The translations under genes were made by a program, and so were the position numbers. A stretch of 64,000 nucleotides of DNA from Chthoniobacterales bacterium (GTDB taxonomy: Bacteria > Verrucomicrobiota > Verrucomicrobiia > Chthoniobacterales > JACTMZ01): the NCBI GenBank assembly GCA_018402585.1, contig JAGYIO010000003.1, positions 62,001 through 126,000 on the forward strand, written 5' to 3'. The notes under the pieces were generated by a model. It was not told the DNA's origin. It worked only from the letters and a program-made list of their open reading frames with translations, and ran no database searches. Positions 8,837 through 18,067 of the stretch are shown here, one piece after another (the first letter of the stretch is position 1; every line of letters begins with the position of its first letter).

Positions 8837-11800
8837 TCAGGCCTCGGTCGCCGCCAATTCCTCCGCTGCCTCATTGCGCGGCGGCGCCTTGGCCGTGGAG
8901 AAGGCACCGGACGAATCGGTGAATTTCACGCTGACCAATTTGCTCACCCCCTGCTCCTCCATCGTCACCCCGTAAAGCACATCGGCCCGCGAGATCGTGC
9001 GCTTGTTGTGCGTGATGACGAGGAACTGGCTCTGTTGCACGAAGCGGTCGAGCATGGCGAGGAAACGGTTGATATTCGACTCGTCGAGCGGTGCATCCAT
9101 TTCATCAAGGATACAAAACGGGCTGGGCTTCACCATGTAGATGGCGAAGAGCAGCGCCACCGCGGTCATGGTGCGCTCACCGCCGGAGAGCAGGGACACG
9201 CTCTGCAACTGTTTGCCCGGCGGCTTGGCCGTGATTTCGATCCCGCTCTCCAACGGATCCTCTTCGTTCATCAGGCCCAAGTCGGCCTTGCCGCCGCCGA
9301 ACAGCTCCTTGAAGGTATCGCGGAAGTTGTCGCGGATCTTGACAAAGGTCTCGGCAAAGAGCGCGGTCGTCGTCGCATTGATTTTCTTGATCACTTCGAG
9401 AAGTTCTTCCTTCGAGTTGGTCAAGTCGGTGAACTGCTCGTCGAGGAAGGTCTGACGGTCGAGCAGGTCGTCGAACTCCTGGATGGCATCGATATTGACC
9501 GGTCCCATCGAATCAAGTTTGTCGCGCAGTTCCGTGACAAATCCCTCGATCTCATTCCAGTCCAGTTCGGCTTCAACGGACTCGACGGCAACTTCGACCG
9601 CCTCTTCGCCAGTCTCGGTTCTGGCCTCCAACGCAGCGACTTCATCGACCTCGGCCCCTTCGGCAGAATCACCAGCGATCGCTTTCACCTTCCGGCGCTT
9701 GCGGTGGTCGCGCACCGCACAGTGCAGCGCGTAAGTGTCGAGCTGAACCTCGACCAGTTCCACGTGATGACGGCGGCGAATGTCCTCCGCGAGATTCTCC
9801 GCCTTGAGCCGCAACTCGGCGGCCCGGACCTCGAACTTGCCCTTCTGCTCCTGCATCTCGCCGTGTGCGCGGCGTTGCTGGCGTAAAGATTCGTCCGCGC
9901 TTTGCACTTCAGCCTGCAGACTGGAGCGCTCCTTTTGCAGTCCGTCGAGCCCGCCTTGCTTCTCGTCGAGTTCGGTTTGGAATGACGCCGCTTCTCTGGC
10001 CAGCGACTCCGTCTGCTCTACGACAAACTTGGTCCGCTCCTCGGCCCCGGCCTTTTCTTGTTCGCGTTGACGGATCGTCTCCTCCAGTTCCTCGATGCGG
10101 CTCACCATGGGGGCACGCTGGGCCTGCAGACTCTCCTCAAGTTGGCGGGCGGCCGCGAGTTGGACCCGAAGTTCGTTAAATTGCTCGGCCGCCGCTTCCT
10201 GCTCGCCCGCTTCACGCTGGGCCTGCTCCATGGCGGCCGCCGACTTGCCATTGGCTTCTTCGACCTGCCCCCGGCACACCGCAATACGGTCCGCCAGTTC
10301 CTGCGTCTTCTGCTTGGCCACTTCGAGCTCTTGCCCGGCACGCTCCTGTTCGCGCGCCAGCGAGGCGGAACGCCCTTCCGCATCGTGCAATTCCTTTTCG
10401 AGCAGGCTGTGATTGGCCCGCAAACCAGCCAACTCGTTTTGCTGGTGGCGCACACCGGCCCGGGCGGCTTCGAGCGCTTCCTTTTTTCCTTCGCGACCGG
10501 TGAGCACGCCGAGGCGCGTGGCTTCGTGGCGCCCCAACTCGGCCTGCACGGCGGCCAGCTTCAGCCCCAGCGAAACGATTTCGTCCCGGCGCTGCAGGGC
10601 GGAGGTCACGCCCTCGCCGGCCCGCCCGCCCGTGACAATGCCCGCGGCGTCAATCAATTCGCCGTGCTGCGTGGCGAAAGCCACGCTCGGATGGCGTCCG
10701 CGCAATTCTGTCGCGTGGTCCAAATTGGTGGCCAGGGCCACGTTATGCAAAATACCGCGCACCAGACGCTGCAGGTCGTCGGCCTCGCAACGGACGCGGT
10801 CAGCAGCCCAACCCAAAGAGCCCCCCGGTGCCGGGCCGGGTTCGGGAAAATGATGGCCATTGGGCGTCACCACACTGGCCCGGCCGAGTTTGTGCTCGTA
10901 GAGCGATTCGAGGATTTCGCGGGCCGGGGTTTTGTCCGTGATGACAATGGTGTCCCCCCGGGAACCAAGCGCCGCTTCGATGGCCGGTAAAAACCCGGAT
11001 TCGACCCGAAGCAGACTGCCGAGCATGCCGCGCACGGCCGGTTTGAAATGATCCGGACGGTCGAGGCCGCGCAATACCGCCTGGGCGCCGGGCGACGCGC
11101 CCTCGCCTTCGAGATTGAGTTGCTCGAGGACCTCGAGGCGGGACTGGATTTGGGCCAGGACGCGTTGCGAGGCGGCCATTTCCTGCTCGATACGCTGACG
11201 CTCGACTTCCCCGCGTTCGACCTCCTCCTCGGCGCGGTCCAGGGCGGTTTCGGCCGCGTGGAGTGCCTCGGTTGCGGTGGCGACTTGACCAGAGGTGTCT
11301 TCCAGCCGTTTGCGCGCGGCGGCCTGACCTTCGAAAATCCGACGACCTTCGTCTTCCAGTCCTTCGATGCGTCCTTGTGTCGCCTCACGGCGCGCCTCGA
11401 GTCCGGCCAATTCCCCCTGCAAACGGAGCGATTCGTTTTCCGCTTTGCTGATTTCGGCGCGGATGGCCTCGAGCGACTGCTGTGATGTTTCCCGGCGCCC
11501 GGCACTCTCACGCAAGCGCGCTTGCAAGGCGTCGAGAGCGGCGGAGCGTTCCGACAATTCGGCGGCAACGCGGATTACTTGCTCGTTGGTGCGGCCCATT
11601 TCCTCGCGCTGCACGCGCTGGCGTTCCCGGGCTGCCGTGGATTCCTGGTCGCAACGCAGGATGTTCTCGCGGAGCTGGTCGCAAATCTCGCTGTTATGCG
11701 CGGCGCGGCTTTGGGCCTGGACCATGCGGTCACGGATCGACTGCATCGACTGGCGAGCGGACTCCACGTGCTGTTCGAGCTCGGTCAAGCGGGTCCGGTG

Positions 11801-12613
11801 CCCGGCCACCGCAGCCTCGCCCTGCTCCAAAGCCAAGACAGTTTCCTGCCAGCGTGACTCGAGCGAGCCGAGTTTCTCCTGCAGTTCGCTTTGCGCCCAG
11901 GCGATCTGGTCGTGCTGACGGCGGACGAAATTGAGTTCGAGAATTTTAAGGTCGGTGGAGAGCGATTGGTAGCGGCGCGCTTTGCCGGCTTGGCGCTGGA
12001 GTGAGCCGATCTGGCGCTTGACCTCGCGCATGATGTCATTGACGCGAACGAGATTGGCCTCGGTGTATTCCAGTTTGCGCAGGGCTTCCTTTTTCTGCGC
12101 CTTGAACTTGGTGATGCCGGCCGCTTCTTCAAACACCGCGCGCCGGTCCTCCGGACGACTGCTCAGGATCAAGTCGATCTTGCCCTGCTCCATGATCGAA
12201 TAACTGCTGCGCCCGATCCCCGTGTCCATGAACAGCTCATGAATGTCGCGCAGACGGCAGGGAGTTTTGTTGAGCAAATACTCCCCTTTGCCGTCGCGGA
12301 AAATGCGGCGCGTCACGCAGACCTCTTCGTAATCCGTGCCCAGATGCTCGGCACATCCACCGAAAGTGAGCGAAACCTCCGCCATGCCCACCGCGGAACG
12401 GGAGTCGGTCCCGCTGAAAATGACGTCTGCCATTTCGCCACCCCGCAAGGCTTTGGCCGATTGCTCACCCAGACACCAGCGGATCGCGTCGAGAATATTC
12501 GACTTGCCGCAACCATTGGGGCCGACCACCGACGTGATGCCCTCGTGAAATTCCAAGTGCGTCTTGTTGACGAAAGACTTAAAACCTATCAGTTCAAGTG
12601 ATTTGAGATACAT
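8837..12613 (-). CDS. smc: Chromosome segregation ATPase SMC
   Basis: Forms the long coiled-coil dimer of bacterial condensin with ScpA/ScpB, compacting and segregating the chromosome. Walker A GPNGCGKSNILDAIRW lies at residues 31-46; two coiled-coil arms flank a hinge at about 500-690 (PAVRGMLGSLL, VVTPNGHHFPEPG, IVTGGRAGEG); the C-terminal head has the signature LLSGGERTMTAVALL and Walker B PFCILDEMDAPLDESN. At 1,258 residues it is slightly longer than typical (about 1,180), with an acidic insertion rich in E and V before the C-terminal head. ATG 12613 (MYLKSLELIGFKSF) is the start, since the head fold begins there. Divergent from the M20 peptidase; converges with the FUSC gene, 18 bp apart. 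Confidence 0.95.
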   Translation of the reverse strand: MYLKSLELIGFKSFVNKTHLEFHEGITSVVGPNGCGKSNILDAIRWCLGEQSAKALRGGEMADVIFSGTDSRSAVGMAEVSLTFGGCAEHLGTDYEEVCVTRRIFRDGKGEYLLNKTPCRLRDIHELFMDTGIGRSSYSIMEQGKIDLILSSRPEDRRAVFEEAAGITKFKAQKKEALRKLEYTEANLVRVNDIMREVKRQIGSLQRQAGKARRYQSLSTDLKILELNFVRRQHDQIAWAQSELQEKLGSLESRWQETVLALEQGEAAVAGHRTRLTELEQHVESARQSMQSIRDRMVQAQSRAAHNSEICDQLRENILRCDQESTAARERQRVQREEMGRTNEQVIRVAAELSERSAALDALQARLRESAGRRETSQQSLEAIRAEISKAENESLRLQGELAGLEARREATQGRIEGLEDEGRRIFEGQAAARKRLEDTSGQVATATEALHAAETALDRAEEEVERGEVERQRIEQEMAASQRVLAQIQSRLEVLEQLNLEGEGASPGAQAVLRGLDRPDHFKPAVRGMLGSLLRVESGFLPAIEAALGSRGDTIVITDKTPAREILESLYEHKLGRASVVTPNGHHFPEPGPAPGGSLGWAADRVRCEADDLQRLVRGILHNVALATNLDHATELRGRHPSVAFATQHGELIDAAGIVTGGRAGEGVTSALQRRDEIVSLGLKLAAVQAELGRHEATRLGVLTGREGKKEALEAARAGVRHQQNELAGLRANHSLLEKELHDAEGRSASLAREQERAGQELEVAKQKTQELADRIAVCRGQVEEANGKSAAAMEQAQREAGEQEAAAEQFNELRVQLAAARQLEESLQAQRAPMVSRIEELEETIRQREQEKAGAEERTKFVVEQTESLAREAASFQTELDEKQGGLDGLQKERSSLQAEVQSADESLRQQRRAHGEMQEQKGKFEVRAAELRLKAENLAEDIRRRHHVELVEVQLDTYALHCAVRDHRKRRKVKAIAGDSAEGAEVDEVAALEARTETGEEAVEVAVESVEAELDWNEIEGFVTELRDKLDSMGPVNIDAIQEFDDLLDRQTFLDEQFTDLTNSKEELLEVIKKINATTTALFAETFVKIRDNFRDTFKELFGGGKADLGLMNEEDPLESGIEITAKPPGKQLQSVSLLSGGERTMTAVALLFAIYMVKPSPFCILDEMDAPLDESNINRFLAMLDRFVQQSQFLVITHNKRTISRADVLYGVTMEEQGVSKLVSVKFTDSSGAFSTAKAPPRNEAAEELAATEA

Positions 12614-12720
12614 GGGGAAAAAGCTGCAAAATCCATTCTCTAAGCGCCACAAAGGCCCTTGGCAACCCCGTATACCACTAATTGTGGCGTCAAGTCCCAT
12701 CCACCCCCATATTTAGATTT

Positions 12721-14088
12721 ATGCCCGCCAACGAGAATTCCATCTCCTTTTCCGGTAAGACCGATCTCGACCTGCTCTTCGAGTTCCTCCGCTTTCCCAC
12801 CGTCTCGACCAAAGCCGACCATGCGCCCCAGATGCAGGCCTGCGCGCGGTGGCTCCAGGCCCTCCTTCGCCACGGCGGGTTCAAAGCCGAGGTGTGTGAA
12901 ACCGGCGGACACCCCGCCGTCCTGGCCCACGGACCCGAGGCCCCGGGAAAACCCACCGTGCTCATTTACGGGCATTACGACGTCCAGCCGGAGGAACCGC
13001 TCCATCTCTGGACCTCCCCGCCCTTCGAGCCCGCCCTCCGCAACAAGCGCGTCTTTGCCCGCGGATCGACCGACAACAAGGGCCAAATCCTCGCCCATCT
13101 GCTCGGCGCCATCCACCTCCTCCGTGAAGAAGGGGCCCTGCCGGTCAACCTCATCTTCCTCATCGAGGGCGAGGAAGAGACGGGCAGCACGCACTTGGAT
13201 GACTTCATCCGTGCGCGGCGCAACGAACTCCGGTGTGACGTCATCGCCATTTCGGACACCGGTATGGTGGCCGAAGGTTATCCCACCTTGACCCAAAGTC
13301 TCCGCGGCATAGCCGCCATGGAGCTCTTTCTGCGCGGCCCGGCCACCGACTTGCACTCGGGCATTTTCGGCGGAGCGGTGGTCAACCCTGCCGCCGCATT
13401 GGTCAAAATGCTCGCCGCGCTGCACGATGCGCACGGACGCGTTGCTGTGCCCGGTTTTTATGACGATGTCACGGCCATTCCCTCGGCCGAACGCGAAATG
13501 CTCGCCTCACTTCCGATCAGCGAAGCCGACTACCAGCGCGAAACCGGTGTCCTCCTGCTCGGTGGCGAGGCGGGTTACTCCAGCCTCGAGCGCATCGGCA
13601 TCCGCCCCACGGCCGAGATCAATGGGCTGACCAGCGGCTACCAAGGCGAAGGAACCAAGACCGTGCTCCCTTCCACCGCCTCGGCCAAGCTCACCTTCCG
13701 ACTGGTGCCCAACCAGAAACCGGACCGCGTGCTCAACCTGGTCGAAATTCATCTCCAGAATCTCCTCCCGCCCGGCGTCGAAATGGAGATCGTGCGCGGG
13801 CACGGCGGCATGCCCTACGTGCTGGACCTGAAAAGCCCTTGGTGCGGCGCCGCCCGGCGGGCCCTGGAGCAGACCTTCGGTCGAACGCCCGCTCTCATGC
13901 GCGAAGGCGGAAGCATTCCCATCGTGCAAAAGTTCCGCGACCTCCTCGGCTCGGATACGCTCCTCCTCGGCCTCGCCGCCCCCGACTGCAAAGCCCACGC
14001 GCCCGATGAAAATTTTCCGGTCGAAAGTTTCGAGGCCGGCATTCGACTGCACCAGCATTTGCTCCGGGAGCTTGCCGTGCCGGTCTGA
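12721..14088 (+). CDS. M20 family metallopeptidase (dipeptidase/carboxypeptidase type)
   Basis: Dinuclear-zinc hydrolase acting on dipeptides or N-acyl amino acids in the cytoplasm. The metal ligands sit in VLIYGHYDVQP (His then Asp), ARGSTDNKGQ and LIEGEEETGS (catalytic Glu next to the Glu ligand). The dimerisation/lid domain begins around FLRGPATDLHSGIFGGAV, a stretch diagnostic of the CPG2/CNDP-like branch. Length 455 residues matches that branch. ATG 12721 was chosen; an in-frame GTG at 12682 would extend into the divergent smc promoter region. The substrate cannot be named from sequence. It converges with the chitinase gene, only 5 bp between stops. Confidence 0.9.
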   Translation: MPANENSISFSGKTDLDLLFEFLRFPTVSTKADHAPQMQACARWLQALLRHGGFKAEVCETGGHPAVLAHGPEAPGKPTVLIYGHYDVQPEEPLHLWTSPPFEPALRNKRVFARGSTDNKGQILAHLLGAIHLLREEGALPVNLIFLIEGEEETGSTHLDDFIRARRNELRCDVIAISDTGMVAEGYPTLTQSLRGIAAMELFLRGPATDLHSGIFGGAVVNPAAALVKMLAALHDAHGRVAVPGFYDDVTAIPSAEREMLASLPISEADYQRETGVLLLGGEAGYSSLERIGIRPTAEINGLTSGYQGEGTKTVLPSTASAKLTFRLVPNQKPDRVLNLVEIHLQNLLPPGVEMEIVRGHGGMPYVLDLKSPWCGAARRALEQTFGRTPALMREGGSIPIVQKFRDLLGSDTLLLGLAAPDCKAHAPDENFPVESFEAGIRLHQHLLRELAVPV

Positions 14089-14093
14089 GGCGA

Positions 14094-16826
14094 TCATTGC
14101 CGCGTGACACGTAGGCGGATCATGCGTGAACCGGCTTCGGTGGGGGTGGATAGGTCGGCCGCCTCCAACACAGCCTCGTTATCCGTCAGCACTTCCAACG
14201 ACGCACCGGACCACGACTCTCCGGCGTCGGGACCGCTCCAGGCTTCAAAGCCGTAAGCAAGGTCCGACACTCCCGGCGACTTGTCGAAGCGAACGATGAA
14301 GCGGCCGGTTTCGCTGTCCCAGCGCGTGATCAAAATGGAGCTTCCGTCCGCAGTGAGCGGGTCGCGTCCCGCGGCATACTCCAGCAGATTAAGGAGTCCG
14401 TCGCCGTCCGGGTCGGCATCTTCCCCGGCGAGTTGCGGGTTCAACCTCTCCTCCACCGACCACCAGCGCTCCGTCCACTCCTGCCAAGTGGACGGTTGGG
14501 CCAGGGTCTCGCTGGCCACACGGATTAACGAATCGGCCCCGTCACCGCGCACGTCCGTGGAGGCCTCCCAAAACATGACGCCGCCCAGCCCCAGATCCCG
14601 CGCATATTCGAGCTTGCGCCGGAGGGCCCGCGGACTGTCATAGCCGATCCACAAATCGCCGTTGTAAAAATAGGAAGCTTCGGCCGCCTCATCCCAGCGT
14701 TCCGCCCCCGGATTGTCCCGCACCAAGGCGGCCACCGTGCGGTAATCGTAGAAGCCGGGTTCGACCGGCAGCGTGCCCGGCCCGAGACCGGACGCAACGC
14801 TAAACGGAACCTGACTCGTCACGCCCTGCCAACCGTAACCGTAAGCGGGAATGCCCAGGGCGATTTTCGCCGCGGGAACGCCCGCTGCGAGATACCCGCG
14901 CACGGCTTCGTCGGTATTGTAGCGAGGATTCGGATCCAGCGCGCTCCGGAACAAAGGCGCATTGTGCCCGGTCTGCGTCGCGATCCACCGGCCGTGGAAA
15001 TCGTAAGTCATCAGATTGATCAAATCGAGCTGCGCGGCCAGCGCAGAAAGATTGATCCGCTCGAATTTGTCGAAACCCGCCGGCATCGCCGCCGTGATCT
15101 CGTAGCGTTTGCCGTCCGCGGCCGATTGCACGTCGAATTCCGCCCGGATGGCCCCCGCGAGCAAGGCATAATTCTCGCCGTCTTCCGGGCGCACGTTGCG
15201 GTTCACATCTGTGGCCACCACGGGGTACTCCCAGTCAAGGTCCACCCCATCGAAGCCATATTGCAAACAGAAGGCCCGGACCGAGGCGGCGAATTTGGCG
15301 CGGGCCGCGGGCGTCGCCGCGACTTCCGAGAAGCGCCCGGAATCGAACCAGCCGCCCACCGCGATGAGTACCCGCAGGTGCGGATGGGCCGCTTTGATCC
15401 GCGCATACGCACCGAAATTTCCGCGCAACGGGGTGTCCCATTTGTCGGGACCGATGGCGCGCTCGAGGTCGGCCCATGGATCGATGATGGCCATTTCACC
15501 CTCCGGCGAGATCCGGGCAAAGGCGTGGATGACATGGGTCAGCCGGTCCGCCGGAAGATGCTCCACTTCGTAGCCCTTTTCGTAAATTCCCCAACTGGGG
15601 AAGTAGGCAACCACACTTTGGCGCAGCGGCGCGCGGGCGGCGGGGGGTATCGCCGGATCACCCGACGGCACCTCGGCCCCGGCCTCGTCGCCTCCGCTGG
15701 AGGTCTCATCGCCATCACTAGGGTCGCCGCCACTGCCCACCTCACCACCGCCGGCGGCGGCCCCATTGACCGTCATATTCTCCGCCCCCGCGGCCGGATC
15801 GCCATTGACCTGCAGACCGAACGTCACGCTGCCGCCCGCGGCAATTTCCCGCGCCCAGGCTTCCGGGATGAAAGTATGCCGTGGGCCGACGCTCTCCGTC
15901 AGGACGGCGCTCCACCAATTGACCAGCTGGCCCTCGAGATCGAGGGAGAGGGTCCACCCATTGACCGCAGTGCTGCCCTGGTTACGGAGGGTCACATTGG
16001 CCACGTAGCCGCCGGTCCAAGAATTCACCACTGTGAAAGTCGCTTCGAGATGACAATCGGTACCGCAGTGGCATTCGTCGAGCGGTTGACCGCAGGGCCC
16101 CGTTGGCTCCGCCGCTTCCTCCGGCTCGGGTTGGTAGACCGTGCCGGGGGTCACGGCCCCACCGCCATGACCGTTGTCCGCGCCGAAAACCACATCACTG
16201 ACCGAAAAAAACACTTCCCCCACGGGATCGATGCGCTGCCAAACAACCAAAATGACATGCCGTCCTTCGCGCTCCGGCAAAACGGTGTCCCAGGCGTAAT
16301 TATTTCCCTGCAAGGCCGCATTCTCCGCCCCCGGCAAAGGCTCAAAATCGGCCCAAGCCAAAGCGGACTCCGGATCCCAATCTGCCTTGGTGATGAAAGC
16401 CCGGAAGTAGCTGGGGGAATGCGGGGTGGTTGCGTGGTAAACCAATCGATACGGCCCGGACTCCACTGCGGTGGCCGCCCAATCAGAGCGGACCAAATCC
16501 AGCCCGGCATACTTGGCCCGGCCACCGCTGGCCAGCTGTGCGTCAGGCACATTGGCCTGCCAGTCATAGTCTGGCAAATTACGCGAGACCTCGTTCCAAT
16601 CGTAAAAGGGCTGGGTCCCATTGACGGCCAGTGCCGCAATCGCCGCGTCGCTTTGCGGGGTCTGTGGGTTATCGAGAAATATCCGGTAAACACGACTCAC
16701 CGGATCGAGCATCGAGCCGTGGGCCCGGGACGACTCCGTGGTGCCGCCGCAAAGAAAGGCCAGGATGAAAAAAGCCGCCGCGCCTTGGTGTAGTGGGAAC
16801 AATCTGGCCAGGTATTTTTTCTTCAT
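14094..16826 (-). CDS. Secreted trimodular chitinase: LPMO (AA10) - CBM2 - GH18
   Basis: A 910-residue exported enzyme uniting oxidative and hydrolytic chitin attack. The signal peptide (1-35, MKKKYLARLF...SSRA) is followed by His36-Gly, so cleavage would expose the N-terminal His of the copper histidine brace; the second brace His is His136 in TTPHSPSYFRAFITK. Residues 36-215 are therefore an AA10 lytic polysaccharide monooxygenase. After a proline/glutamate linker with a Cys cluster (245-259), 261-357 looks like CBM2. A Gly/Ser/Asp linker (358-395) leads to GH18, with DGVDLDWE at 526-533 and catalytic Glu533; LINLMTYDFHGRW and GGVMFWEASTD complete the barrel. The C-terminus (about 795-910) has DPDGDGLLNLLEYAAG and a beta-rich tail. 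Copper and chitin specificity are inferred from the family. Confidence 0.93.
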   Translation of the reverse strand: MKKKYLARLFPLHQGAAAFFILAFLCGGTTESSRAHGSMLDPVSRVYRIFLDNPQTPQSDAAIAALAVNGTQPFYDWNEVSRNLPDYDWQANVPDAQLASGGRAKYAGLDLVRSDWAATAVESGPYRLVYHATTPHSPSYFRAFITKADWDPESALAWADFEPLPGAENAALQGNNYAWDTVLPEREGRHVILVVWQRIDPVGEVFFSVSDVVFGADNGHGGGAVTPGTVYQPEPEEAAEPTGPCGQPLDECHCGTDCHLEATFTVVNSWTGGYVANVTLRNQGSTAVNGWTLSLDLEGQLVNWWSAVLTESVGPRHTFIPEAWAREIAAGGSVTFGLQVNGDPAAGAENMTVNGAAAGGGEVGSGGDPSDGDETSSGGDEAGAEVPSGDPAIPPAARAPLRQSVVAYFPSWGIYEKGYEVEHLPADRLTHVIHAFARISPEGEMAIIDPWADLERAIGPDKWDTPLRGNFGAYARIKAAHPHLRVLIAVGGWFDSGRFSEVAATPAARAKFAASVRAFCLQYGFDGVDLDWEYPVVATDVNRNVRPEDGENYALLAGAIRAEFDVQSAADGKRYEITAAMPAGFDKFERINLSALAAQLDLINLMTYDFHGRWIATQTGHNAPLFRSALDPNPRYNTDEAVRGYLAAGVPAAKIALGIPAYGYGWQGVTSQVPFSVASGLGPGTLPVEPGFYDYRTVAALVRDNPGAERWDEAAEASYFYNGDLWIGYDSPRALRRKLEYARDLGLGGVMFWEASTDVRGDGADSLIRVASETLAQPSTWQEWTERWWSVEERLNPQLAGEDADPDGDGLLNLLEYAAGRDPLTADGSSILITRWDSETGRFIVRFDKSPGVSDLAYGFEAWSGPDAGESWSGASLEVLTDNEAVLEAADLSTPTEAGSRMIRLRVTRQ

Positions 16827-16880
16827 AAGGTCCGGACCAAGGTCGGCCCGTAATCATTGACCAAATGACGGCCAAACTGT

Positions 16881-16898
16881 TCAAACGTTCGTTCGTTT
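16881..16898. promoter_or_regulatory. Inverted repeat upstream of the chitinase gene
   Basis: CAAACG-TTCGTT-CGTTTG, a perfect 6-bp palindrome with a 6-base spacer, lies 54 bp upstream of the chitinase ATG and about 180 bp before tRNA-Leu. The position suits an operator for the chitinase promoter; the regulator is unknown. Confidence 0.35.
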
Positions 16899-17039
16899 GG
16901 ATTGGGGGTTACGACAAGCCGTGACGGCAACAAGGCCAAACCTCAGCGGTAAGCCTCAACTCCACGGCGTGGTTCCTCTCTCGCCGACGCCGGAGCTCCG
17001 CGCCTCCCCAGAGAGAATCCGGTCGATGGGTTGAAAAAC

Positions 17040-17067
17040 TTGCACCTGACGTTGGGACCATTATGGT
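17040..17067 (+). promoter_or_regulatory. Probable sigma-70 promoter of tRNA-Leu
   Basis: TTGCAC (17040-17045) and TATGGT (17062-17067) are separated by 16 bp and end 10 bp before the tRNA. Both hexamers keep most of the consensus. This is the only reasonable pair directly upstream. Confidence 0.4.
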
Positions 17068-17077
17068 GGCAGTTAAC

Positions 17078-17158
17078 GCTCGGGTGGTGAAATGGCAGAC
17101 ACGTACGTTTGAGGGGCGTATGCCGTAAGGCATGGGGGTTCAAGTCCCCCCCCGAGCA
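17078..17158 (+). tRNA. tRNA-Leu (GAG)
   Basis: The acceptor stem GCTCGGG/CCCGAGC closes the molecule, with A as discriminator and no encoded CCA. The D arm contains GGTGAAATGGCAGAC, the anticodon stem TACGT/GCGTA holds the loop TTGAGGG, giving anticodon GAG (codons CTC/CTT), and a long variable arm (TGCCGTAAGGCA) marks a class II tRNA. The T arm reads GGGGGTTCAAGTCCCCC. The last 20 bases recur at 20286-20305, making this gene the probable integration target of the neighbouring island. Confidence 0.95.
17139..17158 (+). repeat. attL-like direct repeat (3' end of tRNA-Leu)
   Basis: Twenty bases of the tRNA-Leu T-arm and acceptor end (TTCAAGTC, eight C in all after the T, then GAGCA) recur exactly at 20286-20305. 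A duplicated tRNA 3' end is the classic scar of integration by a tyrosine recombinase. Confidence 0.8.
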
Positions 17159-17426
17159 CTTTTTATTTCAGCACGTCCAAACCTCTGTGGATGCAGTATT
17201 GATGGGGGTTCCCGAGGATTTGATGCAGCACTTTTGAGAAGCCTTTTGTTCCCCCTCATACCCGCAAGTCTGTATCAAAAAGTATCAAAAAAAGTCCTTA
17301 TACTCCTCGTCCGTTGTTTAGATTTGCGATGCACGAAACCCGCAAATTCGACCCTCTTACCGATAAACCGCCATCTTCGACTGCAAGCCGCTTCGGCCGA
17401 CGCGGCAGCGCCGATCACCCGCCACC

Positions 17427-17744
17427 TCAGAGCTCCATCGCATACCGCAGCGCCTCGCGGATGGCATCCATGGTCGGCGCGGTGAAGCGGCCGACCGGGC
17501 CTTTCAGCTCGTGGTATTGGATAGCCTGCAAGCCCTGCACATTCGCGTAGCTCTGCTCGCGAAGGAACCTCACTCGCGGCAGCGGCACCTCACAGTCTGA
17601 CTCCCAGTTCTGCGTCGTGATCGGCACGCACAGCGCCAAGGCTCGCGGCGGATCATCGTCGCGCCGGGAGACAACCACGAAAAAGCGCACCTTGCCGGAG
17701 ATGCCGAGATCCACGCGGTAGGCCGCGCCGCGCTCAGGACTCAT
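17427..17744 (-). CDS. MazF/PemK-like toxin of a toxin-antitoxin pair
   Basis: A 105-residue protein beginning MSPERGAAYRVDLGISGKVR and continuing with FFVVVSRRDDD and ALCVPITTQ, the strand pattern of the PemK/MazF fold (GD/GxVYRVDLG start, V-x-P-I-T-x). The family cuts mRNA at short sequences. Its start overlaps the end of the preceding antitoxin by 11 bp, typical of coupled TA operons. It is slightly short of the normal 110-residue length but looks intact. Exact ribonuclease specificity cannot be given. TA pairs are frequent passengers in integron cassette arrays, where they stabilise the array; no clear attC site follows this gene. Confidence 0.75.
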   Translation of the reverse strand: MSPERGAAYRVDLGISGKVRFFVVVSRRDDDPPRALALCVPITTQNWESDCEVPLPRVRFLREQSYANVQGLQAIQYHELKGPVGRFTAPTMDAIREALRYAMEL

Positions 17745-17973
17745 AGATAGCGTCTATCGCCGCTTGCCGCCTGGCGCGCGGGAGGAGCAGATCGTCGTTG
17801 TCCTCGCTTTGCAGCGATACGGCGAATGGCAACCCTTTCCGCAACACCACTTGGGAGAAAAACATCCGAATCGCCTCGGTCTGCGATATGCCCAAGCGGC
17901 GCAGGATCGTCTCCGAATCGTGCTTGAGCTTCTCGTCCAATCTGGCCCGAACGACTGCCTCTTTCACTGCCAT
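17734..17973 (-). CDS. RelB/DinJ-type antitoxin
   Basis: Seventy-nine residues with an N-terminal ribbon-helix-helix region: MAVKEAVVRARLDEKLKHD, then ETILRRLGISQTEAIRMFFSQVV, matching the RelB/DinJ pattern V-R-A-R-(I/L)-D-x-x-L-K and L-G-x-S-x-(T/S)-x-A-I-x-x-(F/L). The acidic C-terminal tail (QSEDNDDLLLPRARRQ) would wrap the toxin. It is the first gene of the pair, starting 32 bp left of attC-like site 2, consistent with being the first gene of a cassette. Such antitoxins normally bind and repress their own promoter. Confidence 0.8.
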   Translation of the reverse strand: MAVKEAVVRARLDEKLKHDSETILRRLGISQTEAIRMFFSQVVLRKGLPFAVSLQSEDNDDLLLPRARRQAAIDAIYES

Positions 17974-18005
17974 GGCCCAAAAGTGGCGCTTCCGGGCTAC
18001 ATTGT

Positions 18006-18067
18006 CAACGGCTGTAACGAGCCGCCGAGCGTAGCGAGGTTGGCTGGTCCGGTGTGTTAGGCCGTTG
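18006..18067 (-). other. attC-like recombination site 2 (short)
   Basis: On the plus strand CAACGGCTGTAAC (18006-18018) pairs with GTTAGGCCGTTG (18056-18067) with one bulge, bringing together the core boxes GTTAGGC (R box, GTTRRRY) and a degenerate TGTAAC. The inner segment also folds (GAGCC/GGCT). The site is 62 bp, within the usual 55-140 bp range, and lies between two leftward genes exactly where a cassette end is expected. The outer box is imperfect, so the call is weaker than for site 1. Confidence 0.6.

Noticed and set aside
14964-16793. 609-codon rightward frame opposite the chitinase
   Set aside because: Antisense to the chitinase modules; no signal peptide, motif or start context.
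17132-17485. 117-codon rightward frame right after tRNA-Leu
   Set aside because: It starts inside the tRNA, overlaps the toxin gene and has no coding signature.
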